Source: Caldimonas brevitalea (GTDB lineage Bacteria; Pseudomonadota; Gammaproteobacteria; Burkholderiales; Burkholderiaceae_C). Taken from it: a stretch of 64,000 bases of DNA. Each line of letters starts with the position of its first letter. Position 1 is the stretch's first letter. A program made the translations under genes and the position numbers. Below are positions 47,090 to 56,555 of this stretch, one piece after another. The stretch covers positions 4,898,001-4,962,000 of the forward strand of contig NZ_CP011371.1 in assembly GCF_001017435.1 (NCBI RefSeq). The letters are read 5' to 3'. The notes under the pieces were generated by a model, which saw only the letters and a list, made by a program, of their open reading frames with translations, made no database searches and was not told where the DNA came from.

Positions 47090-47407
47090 CTATTTCTGCT
47101 TGAGAATCCACTGCACCAGCTGGCGCGCTTCGGCCTCGCTGACGGCCTGCGGCGGCATCGGTACCGGCCCCCAGACGCCCGCGCCGCCCTTGATCACCTT
47201 GGTCGTGAGCGCCGTCACCGCGTCCTTCTGGCCGGCGTACTTCTTCGCGACGTCCTGATAGGAGGGGCCCACCATCTTCTTGTCTGCCGCGTGGCAGGCG
47301 AGGCAGTTTTTCTGCTGGGCGAGCTTCGCGGTGGCCTCGTCGTTCTGAGCAAAGGCGCAGCTGCTGGCAAGCGCCAGCACCGCGGGTAAAGGTGCAAGCA
47401 AGCGCAT
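47090..47407 (-). CDS. Small periplasmic cytochrome c (c551/c8-like)
   Basis: A 105-residue protein with a signal peptide (LLAPLPAVLALASSCAFA), one haem motif (CLACH) and the methionine region VPMPPQAVSEAEARQLVQWI. Class I c551-type cytochromes donate electrons to nitrite and NO reductases. AGGAG precedes ATG 47407. It lies upstream of the NirK-like gene on the same strand, so it is a likely donor to it. Confidence 0.87.
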   Translation of the reverse strand: MRLLAPLPAVLALASSCAFAQNDEATAKLAQQKNCLACHAADKKMVGPSYQDVAKKYAGQKDAVTALTTKVIKGGAGVWGPVPMPPQAVSEAEARQLVQWILKQK

Positions 47408-47799
47408 CGTGGGTCTCCTCTTACGGGATGGGGTCCGAGGGGCATTGCGCATGCCCAGGCCGAGTTTCGCGGCCTGGGCCAGAAGATCTAGTGATTCGAA
47501 TGACAAGAGAGAGGTGCAAGCGACAAAGGGACGCTGGCGACCATCCTGCACACGAGCAGAAGCTGCATCACTGTTTACTTATTGCACGGAAGAATCTGCT
47601 CACGCCAACCGTTTTATGCACACGACCTTGCGGGAACGTGGCACTCGAACGCTACCGCGAGCCGATAGCACGCCTCACCTCAGGACGCTGCCGATCCACA
47701 GCATGTGCAGTGGATCGGCACACAGGTTGCTGGGCCCTACCCGCACCGCCGTCTCGCTGAGAGCGGCAGGCCCGACCACGCAACAACAAAGGGGTGCCC
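47408..47799. other. Divergent control region between cytochrome c and nor genes
   Basis: No gene seen. Contains GGGCAT-N5-ATGCCC at 47440-47456, which has the spacing of an NsrR box but different outer bases, and a long interrupted palindrome at 47690-47719. No standard FNR/DNR site was found. Confidence 0.45.
47690..47719. repeat. 30-bp interrupted palindrome before the nor operon
   Basis: GCCGATCCAC and GTGGATCGGC form a 10-bp perfect stem around a 10-nt centre, which itself contains GCA/TGC. It lies about 80 bp before the first gene of the operon and could be an operator or a leader-RNA hairpin. Confidence 0.65.
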
Positions 47800-47910
47800 A
47801 TGCATGCACCGCTCAAAATCCTGAGCTACCTCATCGTGCTCTTGATGGCCATCGCCGTCGCGTACGCGCTCTACATCTCGTTCACCTACTGGGCCGGCAT
47901 CGGCGTCTGA
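47800..47910 (+). CDS. 36-residue single-helix membrane peptide ahead of norC
   Basis: An ATG with AGGGG upstream opens a 36-codon frame: a short basic start, one helix (ILSYLIVLLMAIAVAYALYI) and an aromatic end (SFTYWAGIGV). The stop lies 15 bases before norC. Size, position and clear hydrophobic design support a real small subunit or assembly peptide of the NO reductase. No family recognised. Confidence 0.65.
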   Translation: MHAPLKILSYLIVLLMAIAVAYALYISFTYWAGIGV

Positions 47911-47925
47911 TCGGGGAGGCCCGCC

Positions 47926-48798
47926 ATGAACAAGCGACAGTCCCGCCTGTTTGCCATCGCCTGCACCGGCATCGCGGCCGTGGTCTTCCTCGGCCTGACG
48001 GTCGACAGCCACCGTCAGTTCCCGACGCTGACGAACGAAGCCCAACTGACCCCGCAGGTCATCGCGGGCAAGGACGTCTGGCACAAATACAACTGCGTCA
48101 ACTGCCACACCTTGTTCGGCGAGGGCGCCTACTACGCGCCGGACCTGACCAAGATCGCGAAGCACAGGGGTGAGCAGTACCTGCAGGCCTACATGCGCAA
48201 CCCGGCCCAGTTCTACGACGAGCAGCGGCATCGGCGCCTGATGCCCAAGCAGGACCTGAGCGACGAGGAGATCAAGAACCTGATCGACTTCCTCGGCTGG
48301 GTCAGCAACGTCGACAACCAGGGCTGGCCACCGCGCCCCATCCTGGTCACCGGCGCCACCATCCCGGGCACCGACATGACCGCATCGCAACAGGCGCAGA
48401 CCTCCGGTGAGCAGACAACCACCGGCCAGGTGCCGCCCGGTGCTCGCCCGTTGACAGGCAACGAAAACCCGATCGCCCTCGGGGAACGCCTGTTCCGGTC
48501 CGTGACGCCGGCGTGCAACGCCTGCCATTCGGTGGCCCAGGGCGCCAACATGGCCGGGCCGTCTCTGGCCGGCCTGACCGCCAAGGCGTCGCAGCTGGTG
48601 GGCTCGCCCGACTACAAGGGCAAGGCGAAGGACCCCGAAGGCTACATTCGGGAGTCGATCGTCGACCCCAGCGCGCATGTCGTACCGGGCGCCATGTACT
48701 CGGCGAACAACATGTCGTTCATGCCGAACACCTACGGACAGAGCCTGAAGCCGGAGCAGGTCGACCAGCTGGTGGCCTATCTCTCGTCGATCAAGTAA
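47926..48798 (+). CDS. norC: Nitric oxide reductase cytochrome c subunit, dihaem variant
   Basis: A 290-residue NorC, about twice the usual length. Residues 8-25 form the membrane anchor. The NorC haem domain (VWHKYNCVNCH, Cys57/Cys60/His61; Met106 in LMPKQDLS) is normal. A Thr/Gln/Gly/Pro linker (about 150-180) then leads to a second cytochrome c domain (CNACH, Cys197/Cys200/His201; FMPNTYG as the likely Met ligand). NorC passes electrons to NorB in the membrane. The extra domain may be a fused donor cytochrome. Confidence 0.9.
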   Translation: MNKRQSRLFAIACTGIAAVVFLGLTVDSHRQFPTLTNEAQLTPQVIAGKDVWHKYNCVNCHTLFGEGAYYAPDLTKIAKHRGEQYLQAYMRNPAQFYDEQRHRRLMPKQDLSDEEIKNLIDFLGWVSNVDNQGWPPRPILVTGATIPGTDMTASQQAQTSGEQTTTGQVPPGARPLTGNENPIALGERLFRSVTPACNACHSVAQGANMAGPSLAGLTAKASQLVGSPDYKGKAKDPEGYIRESIVDPSAHVVPGAMYSANNMSFMPNTYGQSLKPEQVDQLVAYLSSIK

Positions 48799-48812
48799 GC
48801 GAGGTGCCTGCC

Positions 48813-50192
48813 ATGCGCTACAAATCCCAATCGGTCGCCTACTGGTACTTCGCGGTGGCGATGGTGCTGTTCGGGCTCCAGATCGTGTTCGGCCTGCTCT
48901 CGGCGACCAAGTACCTGGGCCCGGACCCGCTGCTGTACATCCTGCCGTTCGACGTCACCAAGGTCATCCACACCAACCTGCTGGTGGTCTGGGTGCTGAC
49001 CGGATTCATGGGCGCCACCTACTGGATGGTCCCGGACGAGTCGCGCACCGAACTGCACAGCGTCAAGCTCGCCTACCTCCAGCTGGCCCTGTGGGTCGTG
49101 ATGGGCGTCACCGCCGTGATCGGCTACCTGTTCCGCTACGGCACCGGCAACAAGCTGCTCGAGCAGCCGCTGCCGCACAAGATCGTCATCGTCGTGGTGA
49201 TGCTGATGTTCCTCTACAACGTGGTCATGACGATCCGGAAGTCGGGTCGATTCACCACCACCGAAGGTGTGCTGCTGCTCGGCGTGGCCGGCGCGGCGGT
49301 GCTGTACCTCCCTTCCCTGCTCGAATACGACAACTACGTCGTGTCCATCTTCTACCGCTGGTGGACCATCCACCTGTGGGTGGAGGGCGTGTGGGAGATG
49401 ATCCAGGGCGGCTTCCTGGCCTACCTGCTGATCCGCCTGTCCGGGGCCGACCGGGAGGTGATGGAGAAGTGGCTCTACGTCATCGTCGGCCTGGTCTTCA
49501 TGGCCGGCATACTCGGCACCGCCCATCACTACTACTGGGTCGGTGTGCCGAGCTACTGGCTGCCCATCGGCGGGATCTTCAGCGCGCTCGAGCCGGTGGC
49601 CCTGGTCGGCATGGCGATGTACGCCTACTCCGCGATGCGCCGCTCCGGACTGGCCCATCCCAACACCCTGGCCCTGCACTGGACGGTGGGTAGCGCGGTC
49701 TACACGCTGTTCGGCGCCGGTTTGCTGGGCCTGGCCCACACCTGGCCCAGCGTGAACAAATGGACCCACGGCACGCTGATCACCGCGATGCACGGCCACG
49801 CCGCGTTCTACGGCGCCTACGCAATGATCGTGCTGGCGATGATCACCTACGCGCTGCCGGCCATCTCGCCGGCACGCCGCGAGCAAGGCACGTCGCTCGG
49901 CTATTGGGCGTTCTGGCTGCAGCTGGCCGGCATGTTCGGCATGACACTCTCGTTCGCCACTGCGGGCATCGGCCAGGTGTACCTGGAGCGCATCATGGGC
50001 CTGGGCTACCTCGACGCCCAGCTCAAGATCCAGGTGCACTTCCTGATGCTCATCGGCACCGGGACGCTGTTCGCCATCGGCGTGGCCCTGTTCATCATCG
50101 ACTTCTTCCGCTATGCGCCCCGGCTCGAGGTGACGCAGGACGCGACCGACCCCGACCTGCAGGCGGTGCCGGTGAAGCCGGCACGCGCGTGA
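48813..50192 (+). CDS. norB: Nitric oxide reductase subunit B (cNOR)
   Basis: A 459-residue 12-helix subunit. Family ligands are visible: KVIHTNLLVVWVL (haem b), TIHLWVEGVWEM (FeB His plus conserved Glu residues), GTAHHYYWVG (FeB pair) and MHGHAAFYGAY (haem ligands). No CuB Tyr is present, as expected for a reductase. It reduces two NO to N2O using electrons from NorC. It begins 14 bases after norC. Confidence 0.96.
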   Translation: MRYKSQSVAYWYFAVAMVLFGLQIVFGLLSATKYLGPDPLLYILPFDVTKVIHTNLLVVWVLTGFMGATYWMVPDESRTELHSVKLAYLQLALWVVMGVTAVIGYLFRYGTGNKLLEQPLPHKIVIVVVMLMFLYNVVMTIRKSGRFTTTEGVLLLGVAGAAVLYLPSLLEYDNYVVSIFYRWWTIHLWVEGVWEMIQGGFLAYLLIRLSGADREVMEKWLYVIVGLVFMAGILGTAHHYYWVGVPSYWLPIGGIFSALEPVALVGMAMYAYSAMRRSGLAHPNTLALHWTVGSAVYTLFGAGLLGLAHTWPSVNKWTHGTLITAMHGHAAFYGAYAMIVLAMITYALPAISPARREQGTSLGYWAFWLQLAGMFGMTLSFATAGIGQVYLERIMGLGYLDAQLKIQVHFLMLIGTGTLFAIGVALFIIDFFRYAPRLEVTQDATDPDLQAVPVKPARA

Positions 50193-50196
50193 GCCC

Positions 50197-50997
50197 ATGG
50201 CGGGGGAGGCCACACGCCTGCAGGACGAGCCCTATTACTTGCCCTCGGGCCGCGAGGTCGAGGTCTTCGAGCAATGCCACGCACGGCATCTGGCGGTGTT
50301 GCTCAAGGGGCCGACCGGTTGCGGCAAGACACGCTTCGTCGAGCACATGGCGTGGCGGCTGGGGCGGCCGCTGGTCACGATCTCCTGCCATGACGACCTG
50401 ACGGCGAGCGACCTGGTCGGCCGTTTCCTGATCCGTCACGACGGCACCGCCTGGCAGGACGGGCCCCTGACCCGCGCCGTGCGCGAGGGCGCGATCTGCT
50501 ATCTCGACGAAGTGGTCGAGGCGCGCCAGGACACCGTCGTCGTGCTGCACCCCCTGACCGACTACCGCCGCGTGTTGCCGATCGACAAGACTGGCGAACT
50601 GGTCGAAGCCGCGCCCGGCTTCCAGCTGGTGGTGTCGTACAACCCCGGCTACCAGCGCATGCTGAAGGACCTGAAGCCCAGCACCCGGCAGCGCTTCGTC
50701 GCGCTCGACTTCGATTTCCCTCCCGAGGACGTCGAAGCCCGCATCGTCGAACGAGAGAGCGGCGCCGACCGCGCGAGCGCCCATGCGCTGGTGTCGCTCG
50801 GGCAGCGTCTGCGCGGTCTCCGCGACCGCGGCCTGGCCGAAGTGCCCAGCACCCGCTTGCTGATCAACGCAGGCCGCCTAATCGCCAGCGGCATCGAGGT
50901 GCGACAGGCCTGCTACGCCGCGGTGGTGTCACCGCTGTCCGACGACCCGTCGCTGCTGAGTGCGATGCGCGACCTGGTCGATGCGTCTTTTGTCTGA
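50197..50997 (+). CDS. norQ: NorQ AAA+ ATPase for NOR maturation
   Basis: A 266-residue MoxR-type AAA+ protein: Walker A GPTGCGKT (38-45), Walker B AICYLDEVVEA, sensor VVSYNPGYQ and arginine finger KPSTRQRF. NorQ works with NorD to insert the non-haem iron into NorB. It starts four bases after the norB stop. Confidence 0.94.
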   Translation: MAGEATRLQDEPYYLPSGREVEVFEQCHARHLAVLLKGPTGCGKTRFVEHMAWRLGRPLVTISCHDDLTASDLVGRFLIRHDGTAWQDGPLTRAVREGAICYLDEVVEARQDTVVVLHPLTDYRRVLPIDKTGELVEAAPGFQLVVSYNPGYQRMLKDLKPSTRQRFVALDFDFPPEDVEARIVERESGADRASAHALVSLGQRLRGLRDRGLAEVPSTRLLINAGRLIASGIEVRQACYAAVVSPLSDDPSLLSAMRDLVDASFV

Positions 50998-51000
50998 ACC

Positions 51001-53001
51001 ATGGCAGAAGCGGAAGAGGTCCTGCAGGACGTTGCGAAACACGCGACGGTGTTTGCGCGCGACCTCTGGCGCAGGCATCGCAAGGCGCGACCCGGCCCCG
51101 CCCAGACCGCCTTGCGCGACGTGGCGCAACGCCTCGACCTGCTCCTCTGTGCCGCGTTCGGACGCTCGTTCCCGCTGAAGCTGGCCGAGCCGCCCGCACC
51201 GGCCAGCTTCCTGACCAAGGTGTTCCGCCGCGGCGAAGGCCCGCGTGTAGAGCAGGCGCTCCCGTCCACCGACGGGCTGTCGATCTGGCTGCCCGGTGCA
51301 CTCGAAGACCAAGAGGCGCTGAGTGGCCTCGAGCACTACCGCATGTCGGCCTTGCAGCAGGCAGCCCGCGCCGTCCGCGGCAGCGCTGCTGCCTGGGCGT
51401 CGTTGGCGCGGCCGACCGAGCGCGCGCTGTTCCTGCTGCACGAGGCGCACGCCGCCGATGCGCAACTGTTGCAGCTGCTGCCCGGGACCATGCCTGTCCT
51501 GCAGCGCCTGAGAGGCCTGGCGTTGCGCCGCCGTCCACCGCTCGATGCCTTTCCTGCCCACCGCCAGCCGATCGAGCAGGCGCTGCGCCAGTTGCTGGAG
51601 AGCGACCTGCACGGTGCCCGGCCTCGACCCGTTGACGCCGTCGTGGCGCACGTGCGCGAACTGGCGCACGGCCTGCCCGACGTGCCCAGCGGGCGGCTGC
51701 TGCTGCGCGACGCGTGGACGGGGGAGTTCCGGCTCGCCTCGCCGGTGGCGATCAGCTCGTTGTCGGGCGGCGAGCCGCCGGACAGCAATGCAGAACCTCC
51801 GCGCAGCGCCCGGCTGGGCCGCCGACCGCAGGTGCGAGAGGCTGCGGAAGACGAGGACGACCAGCAGCCCGGCGCCTGGATGGTGCAGACCTCGCAGCCC
51901 CAGGAGCAGGCCGAGGACCCGGTCGGCCTGCAGCGCCCCACCGACCGGGACGCGTCGACCGCCGCCGAGGAACTGGCCGATGCCCTCTCGGAGCTTCCCG
52001 AGGCGCGCCTGGTCTCGACACCCGGCCGCGCCAAGGAAATCCTGCTCTCCGAAGACCCGCCAGAGCCGCGCGCGAAGCAAGCGCCCCTGCCCTCGCCCGC
52101 CGCCGCCGAAACGCAGCTGCGCTACCCCGAGTGGGACTACCGCGTCCAGGCCTATCACGAGGACAGCGTGACGGTGCACGTCGGAGAGGCTCCCGAAGGA
52201 CCGCAAGCGTGGGTCGACGAGCGGTTGAAGACATCGCGCGCCATGCTCGACCTGGTGAGGCGCCGCTTCGAGATGTTGAAGGCCCAGCGGGTGCGGCTGC
52301 GCAAGCAGTGGGAAGGCGACGAGGTCGACCTGGATGCCTACATCGAGGCCCATGCCGACTTCCGGGCCGGCCGCCCGATGGCGCAAGCGCTCTATCAGAG
52401 CTGGCGCCAGGCGCGGCGCGACATGGCCATCCTCATCCTGACCGACGTCAGCGGCTCCACCGATGGCTGGATCTCGGCGCACCAGCGGGTGGTCGACGTC
52501 GAGCGCGAGGCGCTGCTGCTGGTGGCGATCGCGCTGCAGGGTATGGCCGAGCCTTGCGCGCTGCAGGCGTTTTCCGGCGAAGGCCCGCGCGGGGTACGGG
52601 TGCTGAGCCTCAAGCGCTTCGACGAACCCTTCAGCGACCGCATCGCCCGCCGCATCGCCTCGCTCGAGCCGGAGCACTACACGCGCGCGGGCGCCGCGAT
52701 CCGTCACGCCGCGGCAACCTTGATGCGCGAGCCGGCGCGGCACCGCCTGCTGCTGCTGCTGTCGGACGGCAAGCCGAACGACATCGACGACTATGAAGGG
52801 CGCTACGGCGTGGAGGACATGCGACAGGCGGTCACCGAAGCCAAGCTGCAGGGCATCCACCCCTTCTGCCTGACCGTGGACCGCCAGGCGGCCCGCTACC
52901 TGCCGGGCATCTTCGGCCCGCATCACTATGCGTTGCTGCCCCGGCCGGACCTGCTGCCGACGGTCCTGCTCGAGTGGATGAAGCGCATGGCGCGGGCCTA
53001 A
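51001..53001 (+). CDS. norD: NorD, VWA-domain NOR activation protein
   Basis: A 666-residue cytoplasmic protein. The C-terminal VWA domain has the MIDAS motif DVSGSTD and LLLLSDGKPNDIDDYEGRYG. The middle is a long acidic linker. It partners NorQ in loading FeB into NorB. It begins three bases after norQ. The stop overlaps the converging NnrS-like gene by four bases. Confidence 0.93.
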   Translation: MAEAEEVLQDVAKHATVFARDLWRRHRKARPGPAQTALRDVAQRLDLLLCAAFGRSFPLKLAEPPAPASFLTKVFRRGEGPRVEQALPSTDGLSIWLPGALEDQEALSGLEHYRMSALQQAARAVRGSAAAWASLARPTERALFLLHEAHAADAQLLQLLPGTMPVLQRLRGLALRRRPPLDAFPAHRQPIEQALRQLLESDLHGARPRPVDAVVAHVRELAHGLPDVPSGRLLLRDAWTGEFRLASPVAISSLSGGEPPDSNAEPPRSARLGRRPQVREAAEDEDDQQPGAWMVQTSQPQEQAEDPVGLQRPTDRDASTAAEELADALSELPEARLVSTPGRAKEILLSEDPPEPRAKQAPLPSPAAAETQLRYPEWDYRVQAYHEDSVTVHVGEAPEGPQAWVDERLKTSRAMLDLVRRRFEMLKAQRVRLRKQWEGDEVDLDAYIEAHADFRAGRPMAQALYQSWRQARRDMAILILTDVSGSTDGWISAHQRVVDVEREALLLVAIALQGMAEPCALQAFSGEGPRGVRVLSLKRFDEPFSDRIARRIASLEPEHYTRAGAAIRHAAATLMREPARHRLLLLLSDGKPNDIDDYEGRYGVEDMRQAVTEAKLQGIHPFCLTVDRQAARYLPGIFGPHHYALLPRPDLLPTVLLEWMKRMARA

Positions 53002-54179
53002 CGGCCGGCCGGCGGCCGGAGGTTCCCGGCGCCGAGCCAGCGCCCGTGCCGCAAGGCCCACACCAACCAGATAGCAGCCCACAGGAGTCCGGCCGCGACG
53101 ACGGCCGCGCCAAGGCCGACCACTGGGCCGACGACCCGCAGCACGGCGGCGGCCTGCAAAGCCCAGAACAAAGCCCACAGCAACGCGTCGACAACGACCG
53201 TGCGCCCAGCGCCTGTCGCGATCACGCGGCTCAGCATCGCCAGCATCGTGGTCCCGAGAAAGCCGAGCGTGAACGCATGCAGCGGAGCCGACCCCCACGG
53301 GTTGCCGGGCCGCCCACCACCGAGACCGGTGAGCACCAGGCTCGCGCCCAGCCACAGAAAGCCGGCATACAGCATCCTCAGCATCCGCGGCCGCAGGCTT
53401 TGCACGAAGGGCCACCGCAGGGCAAACACGACCAGGACGGCGCCCACGCAGAGGTCGATCGCGGCCGCCAGGCGTGCCGCTGCCGGAAGGAGTTGGGCGA
53501 CGGCATTCGCGAGAAAGGCCAACCCCAGGCCGGCCAGTGACAGCCCGGGCCATGGCACCTCGAGTCGGCGCACGGGGGCTGCCGAAATGAAAGGCACCAT
53601 CCGGTGCGCGGCGGCCCCGAAGGTGAGGCCGACGAAGCCCCACACCGACGCACGCGCCAGGGTCACCACCAGCGCCCACCGCTCGAGCAGGCTGGCGACG
53701 GCAGCCGCCCCCATCGCCACCGCCCCCACCGCACCGGCGAGCGCGATCAGGGTGACGTGCCCCGAGGGCGCCGCGGCGCGCCTCGTCGACAGCAGCGCGA
53801 GCCCGGCGACCATCCAGGCCCAGGCCCCGGCCGCCAGCGTCAGGCCCCCGGCAAGCCACGGCGGACGCTGCAGCGCCACCGCGCATCCCACCGCGGCCCA
53901 GCCGAGCAGGAAGGCGACCGTGGCCGGTGCGAGGAAGGCCGGCGGGCACGCGGGCACGTGCATCCACTTGAGGCCGGTGCTGAAGATGAACCCGGCGAAA
54001 AACATCGGGAAGAAGCCGAAGGTCATCACCAGCGCATGGACCGCAGCGGGCGGCATGCCGGAAGGACGGCTCGCCGGCGCGAGCAGCACGGCCGCCCACC
54101 AGAGCGACGCCAGCACGAGGATGAGCGCGCCGGCTGCGAAGCACAGGCGGTGCGGCCGCACCTCCCGGCGTTCAGCCAT
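52998..54179 (-). CDS. NnrS-family polytopic membrane protein
   Basis: A 393-residue protein with about 12 helices. Blocks LVMTFGFFPMFFAGFIFSTG, FGAAAHRMVPFISA and PLHAFTLGFLGTTMLAMLSR match NnrS-like haem- and copper-linked membrane proteins induced by NO. It is the last gene of a minus-strand group of four that includes a second NnrS. NnrS proteins protect against NO stress. Confidence 0.8.
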   Translation of the reverse strand: MAERREVRPHRLCFAAGALILVLASLWWAAVLLAPASRPSGMPPAAVHALVMTFGFFPMFFAGFIFSTGLKWMHVPACPPAFLAPATVAFLLGWAAVGCAVALQRPPWLAGGLTLAAGAWAWMVAGLALLSTRRAAAPSGHVTLIALAGAVGAVAMGAAAVASLLERWALVVTLARASVWGFVGLTFGAAAHRMVPFISAAPVRRLEVPWPGLSLAGLGLAFLANAVAQLLPAAARLAAAIDLCVGAVLVVFALRWPFVQSLRPRMLRMLYAGFLWLGASLVLTGLGGGRPGNPWGSAPLHAFTLGFLGTTMLAMLSRVIATGAGRTVVVDALLWALFWALQAAAVLRVVGPVVGLGAAVVAAGLLWAAIWLVWALRHGRWLGAGNLRPPAGR

Positions 54180-54249
54180 GGAGCGCGACCCGGGGGCCGC
54201 CGCATGAGCCGGGCTGCGGCTCCGTCTTCATCCCCGAACAGCCCACTAC

Positions 54250-55437
54250 TCAGCCCGGCTTGCCGTCGAGGCGCGGCCGGGTGAGGACCGGGAAGTAGCG
54301 GATCGCGTAGAGCCCGAACCCGGCCGACCAGAGCGCCGCCGACCCAAGCACCGCCGCCAGCATCAGCTCCGGCGACGCGAGCGGCAGCACCACGCGGACC
54401 ACCGCGGCCAGCAGCACCAGGACATAGCAGCTGGTGTCCACGGCGTCGGCGCGCAAGGGGCGGCCAGTGTGACCCTTGGCCGTCCGTGTCACCATGCCGA
54501 TGATCAGGCCGCCGATGGCGCCGACCGTCAGCGCATGGACCGCTGCCGACGGCGGCACCGCGCCGAGCCCGGCCAGCGTGCGCAGGCCCAGATGCAGGGG
54601 CACCCACAGGTAGGCCAGGTGGAGCACCCACACCAGGGATTTCGAGCCGGTCTTCCAGGGTTGCCACAACAGCCACCGCACCAGGTGCGCCACGCCCGCG
54701 ACACCGGCGACGGTCGCGATGGCGAGTTCGGGCAGCCGGGCCGCGTCGGCCACCGTCAAGCCGATCAGCAAGCCCAGCGAGGCCTTCTCCACTCCCGCCT
54801 GACGCATCGCGTTGGCACCGGGCACCCCGTTGTTCGTGAACATCGGAATCACGCGCCCCCCCATCACGGCCAGGATGAACAGCACGACGTCGAGCGCCAC
54901 CTGGATGCCAAGGGGCCCGAGCGACGGCACCCTCCCCATCTGAGCAAGATGGAAGGCGCCAGCGGCCACGCCGAACATCAACAGCAAGCCGACGAAGAAG
55001 TAGTTGCGCCGGTTCCGGGCCTTCCAGAACGGGATGGCCAGTGCCACCGCAGCGGCCACCGGGAATGCCACGTTGGCGAGCGCCGCAGCCCAGGCGAACG
55101 GGGTCAGCACCAGAATCCGGGCGGCCAGCCACAGCCCGGCCAGCGCCGCAAGCGCGCTGCCAGTAGGCGTTGGAAGATTGCTCCAGTTGCGCCCGGCCGT
55201 GAACAGGAATCCGACGATGACGGCCAGCGTGAAGCCGAACACCATCTCGTGGGCGTGCCACAGCGGCCCGCTGAGATACGCATGGCCGAGCATTCCCGAG
55301 AACTGCAGGGCCCACAGCGGAATGGACAACGCCGCGAAGACACTGGCCAGCAGGTAGAAGGGCCGAAACCCGAGCGCCCAGAGCGCAAAGCCGCGGACCG
55401 GCGTCTGCGGAGGTTCTTCAATGGTGAGCAGAGGCAT
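54250..55437 (-). CDS. nnrS: NnrS protein
   Basis: A 395-residue protein with 12 or so helices and the NnrS hallmarks: GFRPFYLLASVFAALSIPLW, WHAHEMVFGFTLAVIVGFLF, GGRVIPMFTNNGV and HALTVGAIGGLIIGMVTRTA. Induced by NO in many denitrifiers; binds haem and relieves nitrosative stress. ATG 55437 overlaps the previous gene's end by 20 bases. Confidence 0.9.
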   Translation of the reverse strand: MPLLTIEEPPQTPVRGFALWALGFRPFYLLASVFAALSIPLWALQFSGMLGHAYLSGPLWHAHEMVFGFTLAVIVGFLFTAGRNWSNLPTPTGSALAALAGLWLAARILVLTPFAWAAALANVAFPVAAAVALAIPFWKARNRRNYFFVGLLLMFGVAAGAFHLAQMGRVPSLGPLGIQVALDVVLFILAVMGGRVIPMFTNNGVPGANAMRQAGVEKASLGLLIGLTVADAARLPELAIATVAGVAGVAHLVRWLLWQPWKTGSKSLVWVLHLAYLWVPLHLGLRTLAGLGAVPPSAAVHALTVGAIGGLIIGMVTRTAKGHTGRPLRADAVDTSCYVLVLLAAVVRVVLPLASPELMLAAVLGSAALWSAGFGLYAIRYFPVLTRPRLDGKPG

Positions 55438-56533
55438 GTCGAGTCCGCAGGGAAGAGGTGGACGAGTGCTTGCGGCGCCAGGCCCATGCGGCGCCGGCGA
55501 CGATGGCAGCGAACAGCCCCATCGCGGCCGCATTGCCGATCGCCCCGGCGGGCAGCAGCCCGGGGACGCCCACGCGCACCAGCAGGGACAGGTGGAGCAG
55601 CGCCAGCGGCAGGTAGAAAACAGGTCCGTACAGCAGCTTGACCTTCGCGACGGCCGGCAGGATGACGGGCGCATGGGCGAGCATCATGCTCACCACGAAG
55701 CCCAGCGCGAGCGCATGCAGCGCGGTATCGCGCACCGCATGGCCGAGACCGACGCCGATCCACGCCAGCCCCGCCACCCCCAGCCAGCCGTAGCCCAGCA
55801 AGAGGCACACGGCCATGTAGCGGCTCAGCGCGTTCGCCTTCACGGTGCGCCGCGCAATATCGAAGCAGAGCAGCCAGACCGCCAGACCGGCGAGCGCCAA
55901 GCCGAACACCAGCTGCCCAGCGGCCGGTGCCAACGACGCCGTCGCAGCCCCGGCCAGCAGCGTGCCCAGCAGCAAATACAACACCTCGGCCGCACCAGCG
56001 CGGCGTCGCATCAAGCGTGTCATCTCGAGCCGTTCGGCGGCGATGGTCAGCACGAGGAACGAGAACCACCAGGGCACCACGGCGTCGGCCGGCAGCCCGG
56101 CGGCGTAGAGGGCATTGCCGACCAGCCAGCCGACCGCCCCGACCAGCAGCAAGACGGTATGCGGCTCTCGGTGGCGTCGCACCACGTGCAGGTTGACACC
56201 GACGAACAACAGGGCCGCCGCAACGGCCAAGGCGGCAGCGGCCGCCCCTGCCCCTGCGAGCGCACACACGCCGCCGAGCGCCGACAGCGACGGCGCCCAG
56301 AACGACCAGCGCGCCTTGAGGGCCACCGCGCGCTCGAGGCCGATGACGGTGCCCATGAAGCCGGACACCATCAGGAACGCATGGGCCAGCACGGCATGCG
56401 GCACCCAGCCGCCGCTCACGGCCCCGGGCAGCAGAACACCGGCGCGGACCAAGCCTCCGAGCACGCCGCCCACCAGCGAGGAGGCGACCAGGCCCACGAA
56501 CAGCAAGCGGGCCACGGGGGGGCGGCTGGGCAT
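55418..56533 (-). CDS. NnrS-associated polytopic membrane protein
   Basis: A 371-residue protein with 10-12 helices. His-containing segments (AVLAHAFLMVSGFMGTVIGL; VNLHVVRRHREPHTVLLLVG; LHALALGFVVSMMLAHAPVI) resemble NnrS-like and related NO-induced membrane proteins, but the match is partial. Between the DUF59 gene and nnrS on the same strand. Confidence 0.7.
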   Translation of the reverse strand: MPSRPPVARLLFVGLVASSLVGGVLGGLVRAGVLLPGAVSGGWVPHAVLAHAFLMVSGFMGTVIGLERAVALKARWSFWAPSLSALGGVCALAGAGAAAAALAVAAALLFVGVNLHVVRRHREPHTVLLLVGAVGWLVGNALYAAGLPADAVVPWWFSFLVLTIAAERLEMTRLMRRRAGAAEVLYLLLGTLLAGAATASLAPAAGQLVFGLALAGLAVWLLCFDIARRTVKANALSRYMAVCLLLGYGWLGVAGLAWIGVGLGHAVRDTALHALALGFVVSMMLAHAPVILPAVAKVKLLYGPVFYLPLALLHLSLLVRVGVPGLLPAGAIGNAAAMGLFAAIVAGAAWAWRRKHSSTSSLRTRHASAHH

Positions 56534-56555
56534 GATGTGGCGATTCCCGGCAGCC

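Noticed and set aside
47408..47799. FNR/DNR box before norC
   Set aside because: I looked for TTGAT-N4-ATCAA-like sequence and found none convincing on either strand.
50929..54144. 1071-codon minus-strand frame across norD and the NnrS-like gene
   Set aside because: Shadow of norD joined to a wrong frame of the NnrS-like gene; no motif or start signal.
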